Shown: positions 32,805-40,708 of the stretch, piece after piece
How the letters are laid out: the number at the start of each line of letters is the position of its first letter
How positions within the stretch are numbered: position 1 is the stretch's first letter
Assembly: GCA_040776985.1 (NCBI GenBank)
Contig: JAXGZL010000002.1
Coordinates: forward strand, 868,001-932,000
Direction of reading: 5' to 3'
From: UBA6115 sp040776985
GTDB lineage: Bacteria > Bacillota > Clostridia > Christensenellales > Aristaeellaceae
DNA: 64,000 bases
The notes under the pieces: model-generated
What the model saw: the letters and a program-made list of their open reading frames with translations, nothing else
What the model was told of the DNA's origin: nothing
Database searches by the model: none
Made by a program: the position numbers and the translations under genes

Positions 32805-33442
32805 TACATCGCCTGACACTGATCAAAAAAACCTTTGGGGTCCCTGGCGCCAAAGGCCGCCGTGCCCATCACCAGGCGGGTGGCGCCGGCGGTGATCACC
32901 TGCTTGCAGTTGACCTCCCCCACGCCGCCGTCCACGCTCAGGGTGCCTTGAAAGCCCGCCGCCCGCAGTTCCCCCAGCTTGTCCAGCTGTTCCGGCATCA
33001 GCTTCTGCCCGCCAAAGCCCGGCTCCACCGTCATCAATAAAACCAGGTCGCACTTTGGCAGAAAAGTGGTCACATCCCTTACCTGTGTCCCGGGCTTGAC
33101 GGAGATGCCGGCCTTTTTGCCAAGGCCATGGATAATGTCCAGCAGCTCCTCCACATCATCCTTCACCTCGCAGTGCACGGTGATCTCATCCGCCCCCGCC
33201 TGCGCAAAGGTCTGCAAATATTGCCTGGGGTTTGAAATCATCAGGTGCACATCCAGCAGCGTGTCCGGAAAATGCCGGCGCAGGGAGGCCACCATCTCCG
33301 GCCCAAAGGACAGGTTGGGCACAAAATGCCCGTCCATGATGTCCAGATGCAGCGCCTGGGCTCCCGCATCCAGCACCCTTTTCACATCCCGGTGAACAAA
33401 CAGCGGGTCAGCAGCCAGAACGGATGGTGCAATCTCAATCAT
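32804..33442 (-). CDS. rpe: Ribulose-phosphate 3-epimerase
   Basis: Interconverts ribulose-5-phosphate and xylulose-5-phosphate in the pentose phosphate pathway. A 212-aa TIM barrel with I-A-P-S-V-L-A-A-D at the N terminus, metal and catalytic residues in H-L-D-I-M-D-G-H-F-V-P-N, V-E-P-G-F-G-G-Q and V-D-G-G-V. It overlaps rsgA by 8 bp, as in Bacillus (rsgA-rpe). Confidence 0.96.
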   Translation of the reverse strand: MIEIAPSVLAADPLFVHRDVKRVLDAGAQALHLDIMDGHFVPNLSFGPEMVASLRRHFPDTLLDVHLMISNPRQYLQTFAQAGADEITVHCEVKDDVEELLDIIHGLGKKAGISVKPGTQVRDVTTFLPKCDLVLLMTVEPGFGGQKLMPEQLDKLGELRAAGFQGTLSVDGGVGEVNCKQVITAGATRLVMGTAAFGARDPKGFFDQCQAM

Positions 33443-34316
33443 ATCGGTCTCTCCATTTCTCTTGTGCGTGGGTCAGCAGCTCCCGGTATCTTGCCAGCCT
33501 GCCTTCATCAATCAGGCCTTCTTCCGCCGCTTTGCTCACCTGGCAGTCCGGCTCCTGGCCATGCAGGCAGGGCGCAAAGCGGCACTGATGGCCATAGGGG
33601 GCAAACTCCGGGTAATGCTCCCGGATCTCCTCCGGCAGCAACTCCTCCGGAAGGTCAAGGAGGCTGAATCCCGGGGTGTCCAACACCTTCAGGCCCTGTT
33701 TTTCAATCAGGCTGATATGCCTTGTGGTTTGCCTGCCCCGTTTGATCTTCTGGCTGATTTCCCCGGTTTCCAGATCTGCCCCGGTCAGCCCCTTGATGAG
33801 GGTGCTTTTCCCCACCCCGGACTGGCCGGCAAAGCAGGTGATGTGCCCCGCCATCTCCGCCTTCAGGGCATCCAGCCCTTCTCCCCTGATGGCGCTGAGC
33901 GCCAGCACCCTCACCCCGGCCGCCTGATAGGCCTTTCCCACTTCCTCTGCCAGCCCGGGCCTGATGTCTGATTTGTTCACCACAATCAGGGGGCTGATCC
34001 GCTGGGTGAAGGCGAACAGCAGCAGCTTGTCCGCCAGCATCAGGTCGGGATAGGGCTCCGGCGCCAGGGTGATCACCAGCTGGGTGATATTGGCCACCGG
34101 CGGGCGCAGGCAGAAGGAATCGCGGGGATGGATAGCCTCAATCCAGCCATGCTCCTCCCCCCTGCCGGGGCTGAAGTCAATCATGTCCCCCACCAGGGGG
34201 CTGATATTCTCCCGACGGAACCGGTTTTTCGCCCGCAGGACAAAGGTTTCCCCCGCCTCATTCCGGACGGTGTACAGCCCGCCCCGTCCCTGGATCAGCC
34301 TGCCGGTTTGCAGCAT
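33435..34316 (-). CDS. rsgA: Ribosome small-subunit GTPase RsgA
   Basis: A circularly permuted GTPase that checks 30S maturation. G4 N-K-S-D comes before G1 G-Q-S-G-V-G-K-S-T and G3 D-T-P-G. The C-terminal zinc knuckle is H-Q-C...C-L-H...C, and an OB domain is at the N terminus. Length is 293 aa. ATG 34316 is preferred over the adjacent GTG 34319 because of spacing from GGAGG; either overlaps the kinase stop codon. Confidence 0.95.
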   Translation of the reverse strand: MLQTGRLIQGRGGLYTVRNEAGETFVLRAKNRFRRENISPLVGDMIDFSPGRGEEHGWIEAIHPRDSFCLRPPVANITQLVITLAPEPYPDLMLADKLLLFAFTQRISPLIVVNKSDIRPGLAEEVGKAYQAAGVRVLALSAIRGEGLDALKAEMAGHITCFAGQSGVGKSTLIKGLTGADLETGEISQKIKRGRQTTRHISLIEKQGLKVLDTPGFSLLDLPEELLPEEIREHYPEFAPYGHQCRFAPCLHGQEPDCQVSKAAEEGLIDEGRLARYRELLTHAQEKWRDRYD

Positions 34317-35959
34317 CACTGACCCTCCGGGGTGCCGTCGGGGGCTGGCTCTGTATTAGGGGGCAGCACGTACAGCACCAGGTCCACCTTGGTGCCTTCC
34401 ATGACCAGTTCATCCGCTGACGGGTATTGGGAGGCTACCCTGCCCTGCTGGGCGGGGTCCACCATCTCAACCGTGTTCAGCCCCCCTGAAATCAGGTTGG
34501 ATTTTTGCAGCAAGGTCAGGGCGTCCTGCTGGCGCAGCCCTGTAAGAAGGGGCACCCGCACCTGCCCGCCGGACACCACCACCTGCACAATGGAGCCCGC
34601 GGTCACCGCTGTCTTGGCCTCCGGGGACTGTTCCAGCACTGTCCCCCTGGGGGAACTGTCCAGCACCGTGCTGGTCACCATCATCCGCAGGCCAATGCGC
34701 TCAAGCGCTTCCTTGGCCCTGCTTTGAATCAGGCCGGTCACCTGAACCACCGGCTTTTCATTGGGGCCTGAGGAGATGGTGAGCAGGATGGTATCCCCCC
34801 GCCGCATGGGAAAGCCCAGGTCATGGGACTGGGTGATCACCATGCCCACCGGGTCATTGCTGGATATCCGCTCAATCCGTGGGGTCAGGCCTGCCCGCTC
34901 CGCCAAACGCATGGCGGTTTCCTCCGTTTCCCCGACCAGAAGGGGTGCCCGGGTGGCGTTCACAATATCCCGGTAGATCAGCACCGACCCCAGCCCAATG
35001 CCGATGAGCAGCACCAGGCTTAAAGCCAGGATCAGAATCCTGCTCATCAACTTGTGCCGGGCATTGGGCTTTCGCCTGGGCTTTTCCTTCTGGGCAGCCG
35101 GGAACACCGGTGTGTCCATGGTGGGTTCCTTATCCGCCAACAGGGCCGCGTGCAACGCCTGGGCCATGAAGATGGCGGAGGCATAGCGCTGCTTGGGGTC
35201 CTTCTCCATGGCCTTTGCCACCACATTTTCAAGGGCCTGGGACACCGCCGGATTCAGCTCCCTGACCGGCTTGGGGTTCACCTGCACATGCTGGATGGCG
35301 ATGGCCACCGGCGTCTCCCCCTCAAAGGGCACGGTGCCGGTGAGCATCTCATACAGCACCACGCCCACTGAGTAGAGGTCGGACGCCACCGCCGCCGTCT
35401 CCCCCCTGGCCTGTTCCGGGGAAAAATAATGGACAGAGCCCATCACGCTGGGCTTGCCCTCGCTGTCCTGCATGGTGTTGGCCCCCACCATCCGCGCAAT
35501 GCCAAAGTCCGCCACCTTGATGTAGCCCTGACGATCCACCAGGATGTTCTGGGGCTTGATGTCCCGGTGGATGATGCCCGCCTCATGGGCGTGGCGCAGG
35601 GCGGAGAGGATGCGGATGGCAATCTGCACCGAGGTGGCCTGGGGCAGCTTGCCGTGGTCGGTGATGATCTCCTTGAGCGTCTTCCCGTCCACAAACTCAA
35701 ACACCAGATAGGGGGATTTGGGGTCATCCCCGATGTCCAGCAGGTTTACGATGTTGTGGTGGGACATGCGGCTGGCCGCCGTGGCCTCCCGCCTGAAGCG
35801 GTCCAGGAACTCCGGGTTGTTGTGGTATTCCTGGCGCAGGAATTTCACCGCCACCCGGTGCCCGGTGCGCAGGTCAAGCGCACGGTATACACTGGCCATG
35901 CCGCCTTCGCCGATCAGCTCCTCCAGGCGATAGCGGTCCATGAGGACGCTGCCAATCAT
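34316..35959 (-). CDS. prkC: PASTA-domain Ser/Thr protein kinase (PrkC/StkP type)
   Basis: A 547-aa membrane kinase that senses cell-wall fragments. The cytosolic Hanks-type kinase (about 1-270) shows G-E-G-G-M-A-S-V-Y, catalytic H-R-D-I-K-P-Q-N and D-F-G-I-A-R. A basic juxtamembrane stretch and one transmembrane helix (about 307-330) follow. Three PASTA domains lie outside, one fewer than several Gram-positive relatives. It overlaps the PP2C gene by 4 bp; the pair forms a reversible phosphorylation switch. Confidence 0.96.
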   Translation of the reverse strand: MIGSVLMDRYRLEELIGEGGMASVYRALDLRTGHRVAVKFLRQEYHNNPEFLDRFRREATAASRMSHHNIVNLLDIGDDPKSPYLVFEFVDGKTLKEIITDHGKLPQATSVQIAIRILSALRHAHEAGIIHRDIKPQNILVDRQGYIKVADFGIARMVGANTMQDSEGKPSVMGSVHYFSPEQARGETAAVASDLYSVGVVLYEMLTGTVPFEGETPVAIAIQHVQVNPKPVRELNPAVSQALENVVAKAMEKDPKQRYASAIFMAQALHAALLADKEPTMDTPVFPAAQKEKPRRKPNARHKLMSRILILALSLVLLIGIGLGSVLIYRDIVNATRAPLLVGETEETAMRLAERAGLTPRIERISSNDPVGMVITQSHDLGFPMRRGDTILLTISSGPNEKPVVQVTGLIQSRAKEALERIGLRMMVTSTVLDSSPRGTVLEQSPEAKTAVTAGSIVQVVVSGGQVRVPLLTGLRQQDALTLLQKSNLISGGLNTVEMVDPAQQGRVASQYPSADELVMEGTKVDLVLYVLPPNTEPAPDGTPEGQ

Positions 35960-36660
35960 TGGGGCACCTCAAGAAACAGCAGGGTGATGTTGTCCCGCCC
36001 GCCCTCTGTCAGCGCAAAAGCCAGCAACCGGTCTGCCGCCTCCTGAAGGGGCAGCTGCATGGCCTTCAATATATCCTCTGTGTCCGCATAGTCGGTCAGC
36101 CCGTCAGAGCACAGCAGCCATTTATCCCCCGGCTGTTTGGCCACCCTGGTGATGTCGCTGTCCAGGCTTTGGTCGGTGCCCACCGCCCGGGTCACAATAT
36201 TGCGATAGGGATAGCTCAGCGCGTCCTCCGGGCTTAAAACCCCTGAACGCACCAGCTCTCCCACCAGGGAGTGGTCCTCGGTCACCTGTTTAAGGCTGCC
36301 GTCCCGGTAAAGGTAGGCCCGGCTGTCCCCCACATGGCCCACCAGCACATGGTCCTTCCCCTCCCACAGCACGGTCAGGGTGGTGCCCATGCCGGACAGG
36401 CTCAGGTCCTTCAGCTGGCGTTCCCAGATCAGGCGGTTGGTGCGGTCAAAGGCCGCTTTCAGCATGCCCTCGTCCGGTGGGCTGCCCGGGTCAATCTCAC
36501 TGATGCAGTCCACCGCCATGGCGCTGGCGATGTTGCCGCCCCGGTGACCGCCCATCCCGTCCGCCACCGCATACACAGGGAACAGCCCCTGGTTTTCAAG
36601 CAGGGCATCCTGGTTGTTGGGTCGCACCTTGCCGACATGGGTTCTGCCAAGGGAGATCAC
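35956..36660 (-). CDS. prpC: PP2C-family Ser/Thr phosphatase (PrpC/Stp)
   Basis: A 234-aa PPM phosphatase that reverses the kinase above. Metal-binding motifs are N-N-Q-D near the N terminus, D-G-M-G-G-H-R-G-G, and C-S-D-G-L-T-D near residue 180. Cytosolic. Overlaps rlmN and the kinase gene by 4 bp each. Confidence 0.96.
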   Translation of the reverse strand: MISLGRTHVGKVRPNNQDALLENQGLFPVYAVADGMGGHRGGNIASAMAVDCISEIDPGSPPDEGMLKAAFDRTNRLIWERQLKDLSLSGMGTTLTVLWEGKDHVLVGHVGDSRAYLYRDGSLKQVTEDHSLVGELVRSGVLSPEDALSYPYRNIVTRAVGTDQSLDSDITRVAKQPGDKWLLCSDGLTDYADTEDILKAMQLPLQEAADRLLAFALTEGGRDNITLLFLEVPQ

Positions 36661-37727
36661 TGACCGCTGTCCTCCTTCATGGTTTCCGTTGGGTTCTTCA
36701 GGTATTGGGCGCGCAGTTGGCCGCAGGCGCCGGAGATATCCGCGCCCATCTCACGCCTGAGGGTGACGGAGACGCCGGCTGCCTCCAGCGTCTGCTGAAA
36801 GGCGGAAATCTCGGACGCGGTGGCCGCCTTCAGGTCCCGCTCCGGCACATCGTTTAAGGGGATCAGGTTCACATGGCAAAGCATCCCCCGGAGCAGCCGG
36901 GCCAGTTCCACAGCGTTCCCCCGGGAGGCGTTGACGCCATGGATCAGCGCGTACTCAAACACCACCCGCCTGCCTGTCACCTCAATATAATATCTGCAGG
37001 CGGCAAGCAATCCCTCCATGCTGACGCCTCTTGCCACCGGCATGATCTGCCGCCTCACTGCGTCATTTGGCGCGTGGAGGGACACCGACAGGGTCACCGG
37101 CAGGCCTTCCTCAGCCAGCTGGCGCATTTTGTCCGGCAATCCGCAGGTGGACAGCGAAATGCGCCGGATGCCGATGTTCAGGCTGTCCGGGGAGGAAATC
37201 AGCCGCAGGAAGCGGGTCACCTCGTCGTAGTTGTCCAGCGGCTCGCCGCTGCCCATCAGCACGATGTTGCCCACCCGCTCTTCCCCGCACAGGCGGTTGA
37301 CCAGCAGGGCCATCCCCACCATTTCCCCCGCTTTCAGGTCCCGCAGTTTGCCTTCCAGAGTGCTGGCGCAAAAGGCACAGCCCATCCGGCAGCCCACCTG
37401 GGTGGACAGGCAGAGGGTGAGCCCGTGGCGGTAGCGCATCAGCACTCCCTCCACGCTGTGGCCGTCCTGCATGGAAAACAGGTACTTCTCCGTCCCGTCA
37501 AGGGCGCTCACCTGGCGGTTGATCAGGGTGGCGGGAAGGGCAATCGCCTGCTCCTGCAGTTTCCTCACAAGGCCCAAGGGGAGGTTCCGCATCTCCTCAA
37601 AGCCATAGCCCTTTTTCAGCCAGTCGTTCAGCTGCCGGGCCCGGTAGGCCGGTTCGCCCAAATCTTTGACATATTCGGTCAACTCGGCAAAGGTCAAGCC
37701 TGGCAGCAGCGCCTTGTCCTGGCTCAT
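36657..37727 (-). CDS. rlmN: 23S rRNA/tRNA (adenine-C2)-methyltransferase RlmN
   Basis: A 356-aa radical-SAM enzyme that methylates A2503 of 23S rRNA and A37 of some tRNAs. The iron-sulfur cluster motif is C-R-M-G-C-A-F-C, and the catalytic C-terminal cysteine is seen in S-G-A-C-G-Q-L. Normal length. Lies between rsmB and prpC with 4-bp overlaps. Confidence 0.96.
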   Translation of the reverse strand: MSQDKALLPGLTFAELTEYVKDLGEPAYRARQLNDWLKKGYGFEEMRNLPLGLVRKLQEQAIALPATLINRQVSALDGTEKYLFSMQDGHSVEGVLMRYRHGLTLCLSTQVGCRMGCAFCASTLEGKLRDLKAGEMVGMALLVNRLCGEERVGNIVLMGSGEPLDNYDEVTRFLRLISSPDSLNIGIRRISLSTCGLPDKMRQLAEEGLPVTLSVSLHAPNDAVRRQIMPVARGVSMEGLLAACRYYIEVTGRRVVFEYALIHGVNASRGNAVELARLLRGMLCHVNLIPLNDVPERDLKAATASEISAFQQTLEAAGVSVTLRREMGADISGACGQLRAQYLKNPTETMKEDSGQ

Positions 37728-39232
37728 TCCCTCACCATCCGGGCGATGAAGAAGCCCTCCACCCCATCCCGGTGGGGCAGCAGCTGCAGCCCATGGGGCC
37801 CTGCCAGCTCCCGGAAACGCCCGGGGATGCTGTCCGGCAGGCTGTCCAGCTTAAACTCCGGGTGATTTTCCAGAAAACGCTCTATCTGCTGGCTGTTTTC
37901 CTCAGGCATGATGCTGCAGGTGGCGTAGACCAGCGTGCCGCCCGGCTTTACATACCGGGAACAGCTCTCCAGCAGCCTGGCCTGAATCTCCACCAGTGAG
38001 TTGAGCCCCTCCGGGCTTAAGCGATACTTCACGTCCGGCTTTTCCCCCATGACGCCGGTGCCGGAGCAGGGCGCGTCAATCAGGACAGCGTCCATCTCCC
38101 CGTCAAAGCGCTCCTGGTGGATGGAAGCGTCCCGGACCGCGGGGCGCACATTGTACAGGCGCAGCCGCTCCAGCTGGGCTTCCAGCAGGCGTATGCGGTG
38201 CTCATGGACATCCCAGGCATGGATACGGCCGGTGTTTTGCATCTGCTCCGCCAGGAAGCAGGTTTTGCCGCCAGGCGCCGCGCAGCAGTCCAGCACCCGG
38301 GCGCCAATGGCAGGGGCCAGGGCGCTGGCCGCCAGGATGCTGCCCTCCCCCTGGATGGAGAAGGCGCCCTCCTGAAAATGGATGTCCCGGGCGATGGAAG
38401 AGGCGCCTGACACATAATACACGTCCGGCATCATCCCCGGTTCCACCTGCCAGACCTTTTTGGCCAGCAGTTCCTCCAGTTCCGCCTTTGAAAGCCGCAG
38501 GGTGTTGCGCCGGATGGGGATGGCGTGCTGCCCCTTCCGGTAGGCGATCAGGCGCAGCGCCTCCTCCTGCCCATAGGCCTCAACCAGACGCTCCACCAGC
38601 CACTGGGGCATGCTGTAGGTGATGCTGAGATAGGAAGGATCCCCTTCCCTGGGCCAGGGGATGTTGTCCCGCTCCCGGACCAGGGAGCGCAGCACGCCAT
38701 TGACCAGGCCTGTCAGCGGCTCCAGCCCCATGTCCCGGGTGAGGTTCACCGCCTCATTCACCGCGGCAAAGTCCGGCACCTTGTCCATCAGCAGCAGCTG
38801 GCAGGCGCTCATCCGCAGCAGGTTCAACACCCGGCGGTCCATGGTCTCCCGTTCCTTCAGGAATTGGTCCAGGGCAAAGTCCAGCTTCAGCAGGTTTTCC
38901 AGGGTGGTGTAGACCAGGGCGGTGGCCAGCCGCTTGTCCCGGGGGCTGATGTAGGACTGCTGGAACTGCTCATCCAGGGATAAGGAGGCAAAACCCTCAT
39001 CAATCAGCACCCGGTTCAACACATTCAGTGCTGTCCGCCGGGCGTCCAGGGACAGGGCGGGCTTCACAGGCGGGGCAGTTGCCGGCTTTGCCTGGGGAGG
39101 ACGCGGCCCCCGGGGGCTGGCAGGTCTGCCATAAGGTCCCTTGCGCTGCCCTGCCGGGCTGCCCTTCTCAAAGGGCCTGCCGCCAGCGGGCTTTCCAAAC
39201 CGTGGTCCTCGCCTGTTGTTTCCGTCCATCAT
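37724..39232 (-). CDS. rsmB: 16S rRNA (cytosine967-C5)-methyltransferase RsmB
   Basis: A 502-aa enzyme with an NusB-like N-terminal half and a SAM methyltransferase C-terminal half. It shows C-C-A-A-P-G-G-K-T, D-A-P-C-S-G-T-G and Y-A-T-C-S-I, the two catalytic-region cysteines. Residues 1-60 are an extra G/P/R/K-rich tail not typical of the family, probably disordered and RNA-binding. The start overlaps the fmt stop (ATGA). Confidence 0.94.
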   Translation of the reverse strand: MMDGNNRRGPRFGKPAGGRPFEKGSPAGQRKGPYGRPASPRGPRPPQAKPATAPPVKPALSLDARRTALNVLNRVLIDEGFASLSLDEQFQQSYISPRDKRLATALVYTTLENLLKLDFALDQFLKERETMDRRVLNLLRMSACQLLLMDKVPDFAAVNEAVNLTRDMGLEPLTGLVNGVLRSLVRERDNIPWPREGDPSYLSITYSMPQWLVERLVEAYGQEEALRLIAYRKGQHAIPIRRNTLRLSKAELEELLAKKVWQVEPGMMPDVYYVSGASSIARDIHFQEGAFSIQGEGSILAASALAPAIGARVLDCCAAPGGKTCFLAEQMQNTGRIHAWDVHEHRIRLLEAQLERLRLYNVRPAVRDASIHQERFDGEMDAVLIDAPCSGTGVMGEKPDVKYRLSPEGLNSLVEIQARLLESCSRYVKPGGTLVYATCSIMPEENSQQIERFLENHPEFKLDSLPDSIPGRFRELAGPHGLQLLPHRDGVEGFFIARMVRE

Positions 39233-40164
39233 GCTTCTCCGCTCATCTGCTCTGCGCCTTCCGGCAGGGGATGCCCCCGCAGGAAGTCAGAAGGTGCCAT
39301 GGCCCTGCCGCCCGCCGCCTGGATGGAGGTGAGGCGCACCGCGCCTTCCCCCGCCGCCACCACCAGGCCTTCTTTGGGGCTGGCCACAAGGATCTGACCC
39401 GGCCTGCCGCTGCCCTCCGCCGCCTCTGCCCGGTGCAGCTTCATCTGCCCCCAGGGGGAGGGTGAAAAGGCGGAAGGCCAGGGGTTCAGGCCGTGGATCC
39501 GGTTCACAATGCTGCTGGCAGGCTGCCGCCAGTCAATGGCGCCCGTTTCCCTGGTCAGCAGGGGGAAATAGCTCATTTCCTGCTCATCCTGCGGGGTTCT
39601 GGGGCATTTCCCCTCCCCGATGGCCTTGAGGGTCTTGAGCAGCAGCCCCGCCCCCAGCGCTGCCAGGCGGTCGGTCAGTTCCCCCGCGGTTTCCCCCGGT
39701 TTGATATCAAGGGGGGCCTGCAGCAGGATGTCCCCGGTGTCTATGCCGGCGTCTGTCATCATGGTGGTGATGCCGGTGACGCTTTCCCCCTCAACAATCG
39801 CCCAGTGCACCGGGGAAGAGCCCCGGTATTTGGGCAGCAGGGAGGCATGCACATTCACCGTCCCTAGGGGCGGAATGTCCAAAATCTCCTGGGAGAGGAT
39901 CTGGCCAAAGGCCGCCGTCACGCACAAATCCGGCGCCAGCGTTTTCAGCGCCTCAACGCCTTCGGTCCGGATGCGCCGTGGCTGGCAGACGGGGATGCCA
40001 TGCTCCCTGGCCAGGATTTTGACAGGGGGCTCCTGCACCTTGCCTCCCCGGCCCTTTGGCTTGTCCGGCTGGGTGAACACCCCCACCACCTGATGGCCCG
40101 CCTCGATCAGGGCCTTGAGGGCGGTGGCTGCGTAGTCCGGGGTTCCCATAAAGACGATGCGCAT
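39229..40164 (-). CDS. fmt: Methionyl-tRNA formyltransferase
   Basis: Formylates initiator Met-tRNA using 10-formyl-THF. The 311-aa protein shows F-M-G-T-P-D-Y-A, the catalytic H-A-S-L-L-P-K-Y-R-G and the downstream D-x-G-D motif. Overlaps def by 1 bp (TGATG) and rsmB by 4 bp, the classic def-fmt-rsmB order. Confidence 0.97.
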   Translation of the reverse strand: MRIVFMGTPDYAATALKALIEAGHQVVGVFTQPDKPKGRGGKVQEPPVKILAREHGIPVCQPRRIRTEGVEALKTLAPDLCVTAAFGQILSQEILDIPPLGTVNVHASLLPKYRGSSPVHWAIVEGESVTGITTMMTDAGIDTGDILLQAPLDIKPGETAGELTDRLAALGAGLLLKTLKAIGEGKCPRTPQDEQEMSYFPLLTRETGAIDWRQPASSIVNRIHGLNPWPSAFSPSPWGQMKLHRAEAAEGSGRPGQILVASPKEGLVVAAGEGAVRLTSIQAAGGRAMAPSDFLRGHPLPEGAEQMSGEA

Positions 40165-40691
40165 CAGACCGCCTTCCGCCTTCTTCTCTGCCTGGCAGGA
40201 AGCTCGCTGACGGTTTCGTCCTCCTCGTCCTCCTCATCCTCCTCAAACACCTCGTGGTCCATCTTGTCCACATAGAGGATGCCGTCCAGGTGATCCAGCT
40301 CATGCTGAATGGCCCTGGCCAGAAGGCCCTCGGTCTCCATCTCAAAGAAGGCGCCGGTCTTGTCCTGGGCCTTCAGGGTCACCTTTTCAGGCCGGGTCAC
40401 ATAGCCCCGGCGGCCAGGCACGCTCAGGCAGCCCTCCACCATGCCGATTTCCCCCTCGTAGGCGGTGATCTCCGGGTTCACCAGCTCCATCAGCCCCTCC
40501 CCCACGTCAATCACCACCAGGCGGCGCAAAATGCCCACCTGGGGCGCTGCCAGGCCCACGCCATTGGCTTCGTACATGGTATCCGCCATGTCCCGTAAAA
40601 TCAGCGCCAGGCGCGCATCAAACTTGGTGATGGGCCGGCTCTTTCCCCGAAGCTCCTGGGCTCCGATGGTATAAATGCGTTTCCTTGACAT
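40164..40691 (-). CDS. def: Peptide deformylase
   Basis: Removes the formyl group from nascent proteins. Metal and catalytic motifs are G-V-G-L-A-A-P-Q, E-G-C-L-S-V-P-G and Q-H-E-L-D-H-L. At 175 aa it has an unusual tail of about 28 residues: a run of E and D, then R-Q-R-R-R-R-K. Probably unstructured; it may touch the ribosome (inference). Confidence 0.95.
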   Translation of the reverse strand: MSRKRIYTIGAQELRGKSRPITKFDARLALILRDMADTMYEANGVGLAAPQVGILRRLVVIDVGEGLMELVNPEITAYEGEIGMVEGCLSVPGRRGYVTRPEKVTLKAQDKTGAFFEMETEGLLARAIQHELDHLDGILYVDKMDHEVFEEDEEDEEDETVSELPARQRRRRKAV

Positions 40692-40708
40692 TGTCCTTCC
40701 TCCTGGAT